Shown piece by piece: positions 10,301 through 22,339 of a DNA stretch of 64,000 nt. The stretch's first letter is position 1, and each line of letters begins with the position of its first letter. The notes beneath the pieces are model-generated. The model was not told where the DNA came from, did no database searches, and worked only from the letters and a program-made list of their open reading frames with translations. The translations under genes were made by a program, and so were the position numbers. The stretch comes from Allolobophora icterica (lineage: Eukaryota > Annelida > Clitellata > Crassiclitellata > Lumbricidae), in the NCBI GenBank assembly GCA_963556255.1, contig OY744605.1:86268028-86332027 (forward strand), read 5' to 3'.

Positions 10301-12040
10301 CGCGGGACTAACCGCAATCTCTTAATTCGCGGTCTAACCGAAAACTACACATATTAGAGTATACAATTCACAATAAATAATTATATAACTATACACAGAA
10401 TCTCTTACTCGCGGTCTACCGGCAAGTTTCTTTCTTTACTTAGCTCTGTCATAGTTACTCCCGCGGTTTTCCCGCATATCTTCCTTTGGCCTACCTAACT
10501 CCGTTCTACCGCAAATCTTGGATCGCGGAACTAACTGCAAACTTCTGAGTTCGGGGAACTGCCCGAACAATCTGACTGTGGTTTGTTCAGGTGAGTGGAT
10601 GACAGTAAACTTCCCGCAGTGGGAAGTGAAAACACAGGTCTGTGTGAAATAATGGGGTAACAGTACTGATAGTTGCTCCACTGGTGCCGTTAGTGGAATC
10701 GAGTCTGTGTACTCAGAAATGATGCCTACGAGTCTGTGAGCTCCAGAGAAAACACAACCGTATAAAAGGTTATGTAAACCGGGTAGGGATACGCCGCAAC
10801 GAGAAGATACAGCGGGCCAGATCCCTAGGTGAAGAGTACGCGAGTCCCCGGTTAAAGGGACCTTAAATCAGACCAAGAGGAAGAGATTAACCTCAAAGTT
10901 CGGGTCGGGTAGTCGGGTACCCAGGTCCGAAAGAGACAAGTTCGCGTTTTGCTAGCCGAAGTTTAGCTAGTCAGTCCCTAGGTGAGGAGTACGATAATCC
11001 CTTGTATGAAGGGAAATGATAAAGCAGACCAAGAAAAGCGATACGTGAAAGTCCGGGTAGTCGGATACCCAGGTAGAAACATATTTGCTTGTCGTAACAC
11101 ACAGCTCTGAGAACTGACTGAAGTGCGAGGATGGGCCCCTCGTGCGTAGGTCGGAACGAAGTTCTGTGTGTAGATAGCGAAGGTTAGACAGAGGACCTTC
11201 ACTATCAGAGTGCCATACCCTATCGTTATCTTTCGAAGCAGAATTTATCACTGTTGTGGTCGATAATTGCCAACACAGAAGCCGGTAAGGAAACTTACTC
11301 CGGAGATGTGGTGCATGATAATATATGTGTGAGGCCGGTATGCCACGCACGGAAATGGATCGAGAGACACGTGACGGTGGGAAGACGAGTTATCCAATGG
11401 ACAGGTGTCTAGACGACATGACGTAGAGAGTTACCATTGACAGTTGCCCAATAGACCGGTGTCTAGGACGATGTGATACAGAGACTTGTCGCATGTATTC
11501 CTTGTTTCCGATACGTAGAAAACGTTTGGTGTCCCTTATAAATGGCGATAGTACAAGAGTCACGAGATGTAGAATGGTACGTCAAAGTTCAGATCGGATG
11601 GAGAGTTGGAGGAAGCCGTAGCTAAGAAGCACACAAAGAGGGAAGACTGCTGCTGATTAAGAGATCGAACCCTGTTCTGAAGGACGGCCATCCTGCAGGA
11701 CGTTGCCCATCCGGCGACCGCGGAAGAGGCAGAGTCAGACCCCGAGATAGAACGATATAGTGTTGCCTTTCTTAAGCGGCCAATCCTGAATCTCCTCTGA
11801 TAGGAACGTTCACTATGGGAAGAGATAGAGAACAGCCATTTTACGGTTAAAGTACACAAGGCAGTGACTCGGGTGGCTCCAGACGGGCAGTGGGCTGGAG
11901 TCACCACCACCACCACAGGAAACTCGCCCGGCGCAACGAGAGTGCAGGCGTCCGGGCGGACGCAGAACGCCACAAAATCATACATAAACATATTCAACTG
12001 TGGTAGTATAACGCCACAATAATTTCTTCTGAAGTCAACG
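10301..12040. repeat. Unassigned GC-balanced sequence with internal duplications
   Basis: Two imperfect copies of a roughly 110-base passage (TCCCTAGGTGA.GAGTACG .. CAGACCAAGA .. GGGTAGTCGG.TACCCAGGT) lie at about 10,823-10,935 and 10,974-11,070. Two copies of a shorter passage (AGGTGTCTAGACGAC / CGGTGTCTAGGACGA) lie near 11,400 and 11,456. There is no reverse transcriptase, integrase or other domain. It may be the untranslated or LTR part of an unknown element. Confidence 0.4.
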
Positions 12041-12930
12041 GCCTTTGTTGTCATAAGATATAGTTCAACTGTTTGTGAAAACCACCCGCAGTTTTAAACT
12101 CACCCAAAGACATTTTGGGTGGTGTCACTCCAAAGTCTGGAAAAGAGGATGGCGACGATAATCATGTTTGTTATGAGAAAGCATCGTTAAACAAAAGCAT
12201 TCTCACCTCAGACCCAATAAAGCGACGGGCGTCAATATGTCGCTTGACCGTGTGTGTTATGTGTGACCCTCGTAGACACCTTTATAAAGCTTAATACCGA
12301 AGTTATATAAAATTATTTTGCATATGCGATTTCAATTCTACTTTGTTTCTGTTCACTTTCATGAATAAAAATCTCTTGTCATAATAAAACATATTGAATT
12401 AAAGCAGCTCTTGGATCCTTGATGCAGCGTAGTCTCCGTAAAGAGAAATATAATTGTTTTAATAAACAATAATACAGCCTTCAACGGAAAACCACTGGAG
12501 TCCATTTTTGACATTTTTCGGTTAACGGCCTCTCTATCACTACACTGACCATTAATATAGCGCTGGTATAGGTCTGCTACGACTTAAAGTTGTCTAAATA
12601 GATCTTTTATTAGACATTGACAAAGTTTAGGTACTCGTAGTGTCGGATGAAGTGATTGAAATGTGTAACAGTGAAAAATAGTACATCATACGACCTCCAC
12701 TGATTTCTTCGTTATCTTACTTTACAAGGATTTTATTTAAATTTATTCTTCTCAATTCATAGGTTCTAATATTACTTTACATTGTTTATCGACATCTTAC
12801 GGCTGCCGCTCACCTCAACGTTATCATACGAATACGAAAAATTTGGAATGAACAGACTGACTATGGACCGAAAGAGAGAGCTATATAGCCGTTTTAGCAC
12901 CGATTTAAAGGTGTCTAAAGCTAGCAGGTA
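12040..12930. repeat. Modular dispersed-repeat units
   Basis: Modules seen: C-like (GTTGTCATAAGATATAG at 12,047), B (GAGGATGGCGACGATAATCATGTTTG.. CATCGTTAAAC at 12,145), A inverted (TAGACACCTTTATAAAG at 12,272), C (CGACATCTTACGGCTGCC at 12,789) and A (TTTAAAGGTGTCTAAAG at 12,903). No ORF of interest. Confidence 0.6.
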
Positions 12931-13039
12931 AAATCAGATGCAAACGTTAGGCAAAGAATTAACGTAATCGAGTCGTAATCTTAATCTCCAGACTTCTAGA
13001 GCGCCACTTGAAGACCAAGCGCAGGGTACTATTCACGAG

Positions 13040-13608
13040 CGCTACGTCAAATCAGATGGGGTAGTCCAAAAACGATCGGAGTACCTTCGCGAACTCTTCA
13101 CTATCCAGCCACCCCGGTCTACCCGTTCATCCAAATATCTCACTCTCTCCCGTCCTCCAGTCACTATAATCGCCTAAAGTTCTCCAACCGATCCATATCC
13201 CAAACTGCACCTAAACTCTGGAACGAACTTCGTTCCGAATTCCGCATTTTCTCAGTTCCTCCACCAATACCGCCACTCACTCATCGTCATCTACCTCGGG
13301 CTCCTCTACTCATCACCCCACAGGTTTTCCACTCCAAACTGAAAACTCACCTCTTCAAGATTTCCTATCCAAATCCATCGATCCGATGGATTAGTCTTCC
13401 AAGCTATCTCGTTCTCAACGAAACCCTCCGTAACAGCTGCTCTGCCTCTCTCTGGTCTCTCTGGCAACCGGACTCGGACCACCAACGGACATCGATTTCT
13501 CGACAACCCCTCGGATACGTCGCAGCGCTCATGAATAAGCTGGTGCTTTGCGCTCAGCTTTACAGTGGCGCTTTAGAAAATTGGAGATTACGATTACGAT
13601 TACGATTG
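13040..13608 (+). mobile_element. L2-like LINE 3' end with (ATTACG)n tail
   Basis: Reading plus-strand frames gives YLRELFTIQPPRSTRSS, RLKFSNRSISQTAPKLWNEL and FSVPPP, then VFHSKLKTHLFKISYP. This is the C-terminal block shared with the copies at 19.5, 37.7, 48.5 and 60.2 kb. The element ends in a GGAG(ATTACG)n tail at about 13,585-13,605. It is 5'-truncated. Confidence 0.8.
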
Positions 13609-13619
13609 GTCCTTATGGC

Positions 13620-14370
13620 CAAATGTTGTGAACTCATTTGTTCAATGAGGTTGATAAACAGCTCTGGTTGGATGATCCGGATTACCCAAGATTTTTGTAC
13701 CTATTTTTAAGGAATTTTGTAATCGTCCCAGTGGTAAGGGCAGTTCACCGCACTCATTTTGAAGTGCTGAGGCGGCAGTACCTTTGGCAGCTCCACAGCA
13801 CAGCCTCAGTCTGTAAAGAGGATATCTTATCTAAATACGACTTAGGAAGTAGCGCTTTTTTTAAGCTCCCCGATGGTTACCAGATACAGCTCTCATAAGA
13901 TTCATGCGGTTTTTACACTTGGTTATCACATATGCTACATGTGGTTTCCACGATAGTCTATGATCAAAAATGACTCCAAGGAATTTAGCTGGTTTTTTTT
14001 CAATTTTTATGTTAACATTTGGTAACCTACGATTCTTAGTAAATAAAACTCTTATGGTTTTACTGATAGATATCTTAAATCCATTCTTATTACACCATTC
14101 ATTAACTGCATTTCAAGACAACTGGATTCTGTTTTCTAATTTCTTATGGTTGCGATGGCCTGCATATTTGCATCAGCAAACAAAGTCATCTCAGTCCCAT
14201 CCAATCCATTAGGTATATCATTAATCATGATGAGAAATAATAAGGGTGATATAATGGACCCTTGAGGTGTACTATATTTGTCTGAAAAAGAAGCTCCAAC
14301 TTTGACTTGAAATGTTCTGTTAGATACAAAGTTTACTATCCAAATCAATACCAATTACACGAATTACCAA
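13620..14370 (-). mobile_element. Jockey-like LINE reverse-transcriptase fragment
   Basis: On the minus strand from 14,354 the frame reads WIVNFVSNRTFQV.., then TPQGSIISPLLFLIMINDIP (RT motif with PQGS..SP.LF) and MTLFADA, where the catalytic box F/YADD has changed. In other frames it continues as NGFKISISKT, then FLGVIFDHRLSWKPHV. Several frameshifts and the altered catalytic box show a dead copy. Confidence 0.8.
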
Positions 14371-14468
14371 ATTCATAGCATTTCGCGAACATAATTAAAG
14401 GTGTTTACGGAGAACTGCTAACGCAGATGAATTATCAGTATCCAGTGTTAACTTAACTTTAGTGGTTA

Positions 14469-14559
14469 CTTTGGCAGCTCCACAGCACAGCCTCAGTCTG
14501 TAAAGAGGATATCTTATCTAAATACGACTTAGGAAGTAGCGCTTTTTTTAAGCTCCCCG
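14469..14559. repeat. 91-bp direct duplication of 13,782-13,872
   Basis: The two passages appear identical over 91 bases (CTTTGGCAGCTCCACAGCAC at the start, AGCTCCCCG at the end), 687 bases apart. The source lies in the Jockey-like RT fragment, so the second copy is a recent segmental duplication or a trace of a rearranged second LINE copy. Confidence 0.8.
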
Positions 14560-14644
14560 CTTTTAAGCTCCCCGCACGCTGACGTAGAATTTCTAATTTC
14601 TTATCATTCAAATGATTATGAAGGAAACTAAGTTTATAACGTCG

Positions 14645-14940
14645 GAAAGATTTGATTTAGAAAGAGTCATGTTTCAATAAATCGTTCAGCGACATCTTGT
14701 GGCTGCTATGAAACTATGAATATAGACAACTTCCTTATTTATTCTTTGCTCACTAACAGTAATCAGAGGAATTTAATTTTAAAATTTAAACTCCGCTTAC
14801 GTCGTTTTCGAGTGATGTAAGTCCAAAGTCTGGATAAAGGAGGAGGATCGAAGAAGAAGATCTTTGTCAGCATGTGTTTACTTTATAAACAATAAACGAA
14901 TATCATCATTATTTCTGCGTTGTTCATGTTAGCCGACTTT
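14645..14940. repeat. Modular dispersed-repeat unit
   Basis: TCAGCGACATCTTGTGGCTGC at 14,689 is the C module. GTCCAAAGTCTGGATAAAGGAGGAGGATCG at 14,820 is the start of the B module. No ORF. Confidence 0.5.
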
Positions 14941-14944
14941 TGGG

Positions 14945-15131
14945 GAGGGGGACAGATGAATGGTAACACTCATGGCCAGGAGAGCATTAGATCGCGGTTC
15001 GAAACCCGTAACCCCCCTCTAGATCGGGCGCCTTGCATGGCTGCCAAACCGTGTGCTTAATTAAGATCTTGATTGTAATGTAGTGTTTCAATGTAATCTT
15101 ACTGCGTTCTTGTCAGTTTGAATTAATAAAG

Positions 15132-15200
<69 letters not shown>
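14945..15200 (+). mobile_element. tRNA-derived SINE with (ATT)n tail
   Basis: A tRNA-like head includes AGATCGCGGTTCGAAACCCG, a good B-box with T-arm pairing, at about 14,990-15,008. A 3' part follows that ends GAATTAATAAAGATT and then about 22 ATT units. The A-box is only weakly recognisable, so the head is degenerate. Confidence 0.55.
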
Positions 15201-16570
15201 TAGTAGCAGCCACAAGATGTCGTCAAACTGTGATAAACTGTAATAATAGGCCTAAAGATGGAAGGCCGTTGACGACAACTCGAAAATGTAGCCCACACAG
15301 TGGTGGTGGATCCAGAGGTTAACGACATCTTATGGCACCAAAGACCGTTGACGTCGATAGAAATTATTTTGGGCATATTACAGCTCCTATGCAATGCCTA
15401 CAGTAAGTAAGTATTTTCAGTTTAACGACACTGTGTGATAACAAAGATCATCTGCGTCACCCTCCTCCTTCCAACAGGCATAGGACTGGCACTGTCAGAG
15501 TAAGAACAGTGGCGGAATTTGAAAACTAGATAGGCCTATATATTATCTCCTGAACAATCCATTTAAAGGTGTCATAAAGCGAAAATCCCAAGAACATTAT
15601 TAGTTCTAGATTATAAATTCTTTCTTTAGCAACGTCCATCATCCTTGTAACGGAGGCGTCCTTCAAATAATTATGTAACAATAATAATGACGTTCAATCG
15701 CTTGTAACTCTGTTAGGCCCTATTGCCCGAACTCTGGTGGTGCCAGTCCGAAATTTTGTGTAAAGGAGGAGTGCGACGCCAATCATATTTGTTATGACAA
15801 AGCGTCGTTAAAGAGAAACTCAATCCTGTAACCGTATTTTATACCAATGGTTTCAGGACCTTAATTATCAATTTTTTTCAATCAACATGACCAGTTGAAT
15901 GATAATCCAGTCCACGGCTTTATGTTATAAATCCATCCCATTGAAGGCTTCCCTTGAGCGTCTGGTCGCAAGGAGATAAATAATTTCCACAGGCAAGTCC
16001 CGTGTCCTAAGGCAGTAAACAGTCTCAAGCCTAGATAAAGTAGGAGGGCGACATCAACTGCGCTGGCACCCATTGGAAAACGTTTAACACTGGAAACGTC
16101 TATGCTTAGTGAACTCCGCCACTTCCAAACTCTGGTGCCTATAGGAGTCATCTGTGCATATTGCATAAAATGTGTCCTGTATACGTCATCGGTCTTTGAT
16201 GTATACGTCATCGGTCTTTGATGCCATAAGCTTTCAGAAGACTCTGGTATCCATCGTGAATTGTTTTAAAGTAAATGATAAATTTGTAGCAACCCCAAAA
16301 GTGGCGGAGTTAAATTGAGATGTTGTTCAACTGAAAAATAAAGTCGGTAGGTTTCCGACACAGAAGAAATTATTGTGGGATAAAAAATATTTAACTATTA
16401 ATTGCAATTAGAATTTCTCTTTAGGATGGCTACATTAAATGAAGCATCGATTCTTTGCTTAGCGACACCTTGTGACTGCCTCCGCAGTTTATTATTTGAC
16501 CACACTGGTTGATACACGGCAACCAGGAACACGGTCAACTTCAATGACCCTGCCACAAGATGTTGTTTGA
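15200..16570. repeat. Dense cluster of modular dispersed-repeat units
   Basis: C modules are at 15,208 (GCCACAAGATGTCGTCAAAC), 15,322 (AACGACATCTTATGGC), 16,455 and 16,555. B modules are at 15,420-15,475 (inverted) and 15,745-15,815. An A module is at 15,560. At 15,322-15,370 the C module runs into ACCGTTGACGTCGA, the usual right-hand extension. Confidence 0.65.
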
Positions 16571-16687
16571 CCTTAATAAAGGATGCGCACTCTATACGCC
16601 TTTATGCCTAGTTTAGCGGCAGCTATATATTTAAGAAATATTTAAGAAATTAGCGTTTAATCGCCAATCGCAGTCGCAGGTGGAGAG

Positions 16688-16879
16688 CAGTGTGATTCTC
16701 CTTACAGATTTTATTTTAGTTACAGTTACAGTTATAGTTAATGGTCTTTCATTTTAGTTATAGTTACAGTTATAGTTAATATTATTTTTTAGTTATAGTT
16801 TTAGTTATCGTTAACGAAATCATTTTTTGTTCGTTAACGAACATTTTCGTTATCGTTAACGTTAACGAGAATCACACTG
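16688..16879. mobile_element. Short hAT-type MITE, 192 bp
   Basis: Ends are CAGTGTGATTCTC and GAGAATCACACTG, a perfect 13-bp inverted repeat. An 8-bp direct duplication GTGGAGAG flanks them (16,680-16,687 and 16,880-16,887). The interior is an array of GTTA/GTTAC-like words (AGTTATAGTTACAGTTATAG.. CGTTAACG) with no ORF. Confidence 0.9.
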
Positions 16880-16982
16880 GTGGAGAGCTTCAATGTAGAG
16901 TACGTTAAGGTCAACATTATGTGTTTATGTATATTCGTTTATTTCAAATACAACAGGAAATTCACAATAACAAATAAATAAG

Positions 16983-17339
16983 CTACGTTAGCTCGCGCTT
17001 GTATACCAGTTTTAATTTCTTTTTGCAAAGTGTTTTAATACAATTATCTTCCCGTTTACAACGATTTCCGGTGACTGCCAGGGCTCTTGGTTTAATTCGA
17101 TGGGATTCTAAAGGAGCCAAGCATTTCTTTTGTCCTTTCTTAATCCTTAGGCCCATGCTAAGAATTGGACTTTTCAAAATGGATTTCCTGTTTGGATAGA
17201 CATGAAGCTGTTTCGGATTTGATATTATAGATTGGGGGAGGAAAGAATCCGTAATCCAGGTCTTGGCTTTCACTTCTCGTTGATCAGTCAATCGATCTAA
17301 TGGCATCGATCTGTCGATTTCTTCAGGTGTCTATTGATC
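16983..17339 (-). CDS. Hypothetical small protein or 3' exon
   Basis: A minus-strand frame is open from about 17,330. The first ATG is at 17,306 and the TAG at 16,983, giving 107 codons. The translation is basic and not low-complexity (KSILKSPILSMGLRIKKG; NRCKREDNCIKTLCKKK). About 40 bases past the stop lies an AAATAAACG polyadenylation-like signal. A TATA-like ACTATATAAATT sits upstream at about 17,705-17,716. A second short frame at 17,536-17,733 (KRGISSNVGAALLNKPL) could be an upstream exon, but I found no convincing splice pair. I do not recognise a family, and chance is possible. Confidence 0.3.
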
Positions 17340-17699
17340 GATACCTTTTCGGATCTAAATTTGTAATAGGGGCTTATTTATCTTGCATTGCATCCGATTT
17401 GTGGATTATCTGACAAGGTGAAAGTTAATGTACTCATGTTATAAGCAGAAAGAGAATCAGAGATGTTACCCCGACCTCGGCTTCCTCATCTCTGTTTTCT
17501 TTATTTTAGCCTGTATCTTCACGTCAGCTTAATTTTCATTTGGATCGGAGATGATAGCATTTGTTGGCAAAGATTCCCATGTAAATGTAGATGGTGATTG
17601 TATTCTTTCTTCCTGTATTTCTGTTTTTCATCTCAACGAGAGGCTTGTTTAGCAAAGCTGCGCCAACATTCGAACTTATACCGCGTTTAGAGCGCAATT

Positions 17700-18520
17700 G
17701 TAATTTATATAGTTTCAGTGTGTCACTTTTCAAAGGTGTCTAATAGGTCCCTCGTAACACACGGTCTTGCGATATATTAAGTGACTACCACGGCCGTTGA
17801 CCACTGCCATTTCATTAGGTATATGTTGGGGGCGTTTTTGTTTAACGATGAATTGTCATAACAAACATGATTATCGTCGCCCTCCTCCTTTACAACAATT
17901 TGGAGTGACACCTTCTAATAATGCCGTTGGCGGAGTTTAAAACTGCTGATGGTAGTTAGAAACCGTTGCATGACAATCATCTAACGGCAACAAAGGCCGT
18001 TGACATCAGCAGATATTACTTTGACAAAATAGAGCAACAGTTTAATATGATTATGTACGATATTAGTAGAAAACGTAGGGGAAAATGTAAGTGAGTGACA
18101 TTAAAAGTCGTAAGATGTCGTTCAACACTGGAGAGAACTAAATGAAATGTAAGGTTCAATTGTACAAGGCTAAGACGCTTTCACTTCTAGATTTCTCTTA
18201 AGAATCAAAGAAGATCAATTTAAAATTCATTTTCTTATGCAGAGAACAAAAAGTTTCCGATCCACACAGCGACCTTTGGTGCCACAAGATGTCGTTACCT
18301 CCTGGAAATCCATCCGTAAGAGAATCGACTCAACTAGTAGCTTAAACTCAAGTGGCGCCAATCCAAAGTCTGGATAAAGGAGGATGGTCACGATTGTTAT
18401 GTTAGGATACAGTGTCATTTAATAGAATGTTTACAAACAGTAGACCGAGGATAATGCGAGACCATATTTGGACACCTTTAAAACGTTGAAAACCGACGCT
18501 ATATGTTTAGCATGAATCGC
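17700..18520. repeat. Cluster of modular dispersed-repeat units
   Basis: A modules are at 17,731 (TTTCAAAGGTGTCTAATAGG) and inverted at 18,468. B modules are at 17,838-17,890 (inverted) and 18,355-18,425. C modules are at 18,108 (AAGATGTCGTTCAACACTGG) and 18,280 (GCCACAAGATGTCGTTACC). The GGCAACAAAGGCCGTTGACATC extension is at 17,985. Confidence 0.6.
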
Positions 18521-19031
18521 GCTTAACATTATCTGCGACGGACTACCTGATCTCTCGATTGATGAGTTTTCGCGCCACTTTAGGAGGAAATTTTACTGCG
18601 GCGTTTGAATTGTTCTGAAACAATAAAAAAAATATAAAGGAACCACTTCGTCAAATATTGAAGATGTGAAGAGGTAGTTGTAAACATCCTCTGGTCACCT
18701 CGTCCAGTTCGTCCAAGTCTTCATTCATTCATCCATTCAAAGCGCTTCTGAATTGGCCAAACAAGCAGATGAATGTCTCCTGAAGGCAGCCATTATAACC
18801 CCCAGACCATGTTCTGCGACCCTATTTTCCACCTGATCGCAATATCCCTCATAATCTCCGGCCACGGGCTCATAATTTCACATTACGTAATAAACACTTT
18901 ATATCCCGTATGCTCCATAAAAACACTTACTAACACTTAGCTATTTTAGCACTGTAGGCCTACTGTTTTCTTTTATATGTAGGCCCTATAGCTTATTTTA
19001 AACTCAAATAATCTGTTTATCCTCTTTCGTT

Positions 19032-19064
19032 AACTGTTATCTGATTTATTATCAGATAACAGTT
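19032..19064. repeat. Perfect hairpin, 14-bp arms
   Basis: AACTGTTATCTGAT and its exact reverse complement are separated by the 5-base loop TTATT. A duplicated passage follows (GAACCGAAAAGAGTGAATAACTG at about 19,066, GAACCGAATAAGAGTGAACAGC near 19,188). Function unknown. Confidence 0.7.
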
Positions 19065-19539
19065 TGAACCGAAAAGAGTGAATAACTGACAGAACACAGA
19101 ACTGGGTTCTGATTTGTACCAGCCACCAAAGCATTCTGCTATTTACTGTTGGTAAGCACGCTAAAACAGGTGTGTCTAGATGACTCTGAACCGAATAAGA
19201 GTGAACAGCTGACAGACCATGAAATTATGCAGCGATACGTGAAACTGAAAATATGGTAGTAGTTAAAGTGGCGACGTAACGGATGAATCCGATAAAATGT
19301 ATCACTTGTTTAGAATTCAACAGAAAATGCAAACGAAGCATTATCGATCTTTAAAGCACAAAATATTCTTTCCGTCGACAGTCAACAGTTGACAGCGTTT
19401 TAAAGGATTAATATGGCTTCAATCGCTAGCATAGTCGTCATCAATTATATATAGCTTCGGCTGACAACGTTCTAAAGGTGTCCTAAAGAGTAATGCATTA
19501 TGTGAAGCGACATCCTGTAGTAGCTTCCATGTCTTTAGA

Positions 19540-20240
19540 CGTTGTCTTTACCACAACACACCTTATCTTATCTAACTATACAACTATCCGTTAACATACC
19601 TTACTCTTTGAACTTAGCGACAAAAGATAATGTTCTCCATATCCTCTTCTCCCTTCCGTTCTCATTTCGTTTAATTTCTCGGCCCCCAGTCACTACTCAC
19701 CTCAAGTTCTCCAACCGAGCCATATCCAACACAGCACCACACCTCTGGAATGATCTCCCCCCTGAATTTCGCAGTTTCTCAGTGCCTCCATCATTATTTC
19801 AACCTGTCTTTCATCTCCTCCTCATGTTCCTCTATCTATCACCCCCCCCGGCTTTCCACTCAAAAAAGAAGTCTCTTATTTTCAAATACTCCTACCCTGA
19901 CTCACCTGATCCACCGCCTTCCAATTCTTCTCGCCGTAAACGACACCCACCTTCACAGCTGCTCTGCCTGTCCTGATCTGGTACCCTGGAATTCGGACTT
20001 GGACCTATTTTGGACTATACTGTCTGGAAACCCCATCTGATTTGGTTTGGCCTTCTGGAAATCGGACTTAGACCTCTTTTGGACTACTCTCTGGAAGTTG
20101 AGTTTTCGATGGCTTAACAGTCGATCAGTTTGGTGCCTGCATTGCAAACGTACAGGTGCGTGGCGTCCTAACAACTTCCTTTGTTTGTATGTATGTATGT
20201 ATGTATGTATATATATTATGTATATTTATATAAAATATAT
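19540..20240 (+). mobile_element. L2-like LINE 3' end
   Basis: The plus frame reads SRPPVTTHLKFSNRAISNTAP then HLWNDLPPEFRSFSVPPSLF, the same C-terminal block as at 13.0 kb. The open 144-codon frame is the RT tail, already frameshifted before the normal end. An ATGT/AT-rich microsatellite at about 20,187-20,242 forms the tail. Confidence 0.75.
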
Positions 20241-20439
20241 ATATTGAGGCGGCCGACTGGTGATGTTTTGACTTTGTGATATGGATGGCGAGCCGGCGTG
20301 AGGGAGGGATTGACAACTTCATTCCCTCCATTTCCTCTTCACTCAATTAAACCAAAACATAAACCCATAGTCGAAGTTACGCGACAGACGGGACATCGGA
20401 TATTATGTTGGTAGATACAAGGCTGTGTTCTGACACGAT

Positions 20440-21420
20440 CAAATCTATTTATATGGAATCGGGAAATAATTTTCATTTAGTCGCCAACCAAATATCTTGT
20501 GGTTGGCAACTAAATGATAATTCGTTTCCGTTTTGAAATCAAAAGATAAAAAATAATACGAAAATAGTGTTAGGTAAACCAAAATCTATTATTGTAAAGT
20601 CATGCATTGTAAAATGTTATCTGAACAGCGTAAGTAGCGACATTAAGCAGAAATAAAGAAGTTGGTTCGCTGAACAGTCGCGAAAAGTTCGATATAATGA
20701 AGGCTGACGAAGATTAATTTCCTCTGGAAACGGCACTAAAAATTCTCACTTTCAGTTACAGTTAGGATTAGTCTTTAGGGAGATTAAACTGCATCAAGTA
20801 TCCAAGAGTTGCGTTTATTCTTTGCTTAGCGACACCGTTGGCAGTTTCGGCCGTTTACGTCGATCCTAACGCTATTTTGCGTATCTACACACATACCTAT
20901 CGATTAAGCGAATTTCCACATTTATATGCTTTTGAGAAAGTGATATAAAGGTGTGCAACGAGAGTATAATAGCACAGTCTATTTATTAGTCTCTAGAATT
21001 AACCGAAATTCAATGGTCACTGGGACAACGACGTCGAATTTATTAATTTTTATGATTCAACTAATTTTTCGAAAATTAATGAAATTAACTACACCGGAAG
21101 TAAATGTCAAGAAAGAGCCTATAAGGAACGATCACGAGAACCATTTGTGAATTCCTTTGGTGTTAATATTCATATTTTGCAACAACCTGTTGCTGATATA
21201 AGAATGAAGGCGGTTGACATGAACAAAGCAGAAATAAGGAAATTGGCCTAAAAGTTGCAAAAAGTTCGACATCATGAAGGCTGGAGTAGTGAGTGCATAA
21301 GATTAATTTCCTCTCGAGGTGGCGCTGAAGGTTGTAACTCACAGTTACGATTACGATTTCTCTTTAGGAGACTACACTGCATCAAGCACGCAAGATTTGG
21401 GTTTAATTCGAGATCATAGT
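20440..21420. repeat. Dispersed repeat with hairpin head, several related copies
   Basis: At 20,474-20,517 CATTTAGTCGCCAACC pairs with GGTTGGCAACTAAATG across an 11-base loop. The sequence downstream (AATAATACGAAAATAGTGTT.., AGCAGAAATAAAGAAGTTGG) recurs inverted at 22,340-22,600. Within the span, about 20,645-20,815 (GCAGAAATAA..AAAAGTTCGA.ATAATGAAGGCTG..GATTAATTTCCTCT) is repeated directly at about 21,230-21,400. An A module (GATATAAAGGTGTGC) is at 20,942. No protein-coding evidence. Confidence 0.55.
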
Positions 21421-21976
21421 TGTTAAAACGTTAGAAACTAAATAAATAAAGGAAAAACTTCGTTTTTTAAATAAAAAGCGGGAATAAACGGGGGAAAACG
21501 AAAAAAATTGATTACTTTCACATCTTGTAGGCCCTGCTGCAATTTAAAATTCAAAACCTTGTTTACAGAATTTAATCAGCAAATAGCACAACTTTATTAG
21601 TAAACTCTAAGTAACATCAATCTACAACAATTATTTTATTTCTTACAAGTTTGGTTTCATAAGAAATTGAGAAATTTACAATATTGAAATTTTTCAAATT
21701 TAAATTAGAAACATAAGTCCACATAAGTCCATGCTGACTAAACTAACACAATTAAAAACCAAAACTTTGGAGGTATAGACTATATAGTTTAACCTTTTCA
21801 CAGTAAATGCATTTCAATTTAGCCAATGCTGAGTTTGTTTTTATCGTTTATCAAAGTAACATGAATCCATTTTTGGGCCAGAACATTCCTCGTTTTCCGC
21901 TCTTCCATATTAGTCACCTCCGCTTGAGCCAACTGGCCTCTGAACCATTATGATTCCACCGTCCCGCTGTCCATAT

Positions 21977-21977
<1 letters not shown>
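21421..21977. other. No gene recognised
   Basis: AT-rich sequence with two adjacent ACATAAGTCC words at 21,713 and 21,723. No ORF, RNA or repeat can be assigned. Confidence 0.4.

Positions 21978-22065
<88 letters not shown>
21978..22065. repeat. (TC)n microsatellite
   Basis: About 44 uninterrupted CT dinucleotides. The minus-strand ORF made of RERERE is an artefact of this repeat. Confidence 0.95.
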
Positions 22066-22068
<3 letters not shown>

Positions 22069-22339
22069 CATTTAGTTTAGGCCTACCACTACATGTCGGA
22101 GGCCACGCACACAAGACCAATACAAGACCAACGATTTAAGGACAAGAACAAAGTCTCAAGACCGAGACCAAAAGAAAGTTCGATACCAATTACTGACGAG
22201 CCATGGCTTCTATTTCTAGTGCATCTTCGAAGAAGGCTTCCATCAAACGTCTCACATAACTCTCCAATTTTAGCATTGTTTCGAGAGCAAATTAATTTTA
22301 GTCGCTCTCTTCGTCAACCCTTGTAGGCATAATGTCTAA

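Noticed and set aside
9840..10330. LTR retrotransposon primer-binding site or LTR
   Set aside because: No paired terminal repeats, gag, RT or integrase could be found nearby.
11560..12054. 164-codon minus-strand ORF
   Set aside because: No recognisable motif; its first codons lie in a C/B-module copy of the dispersed repeat.
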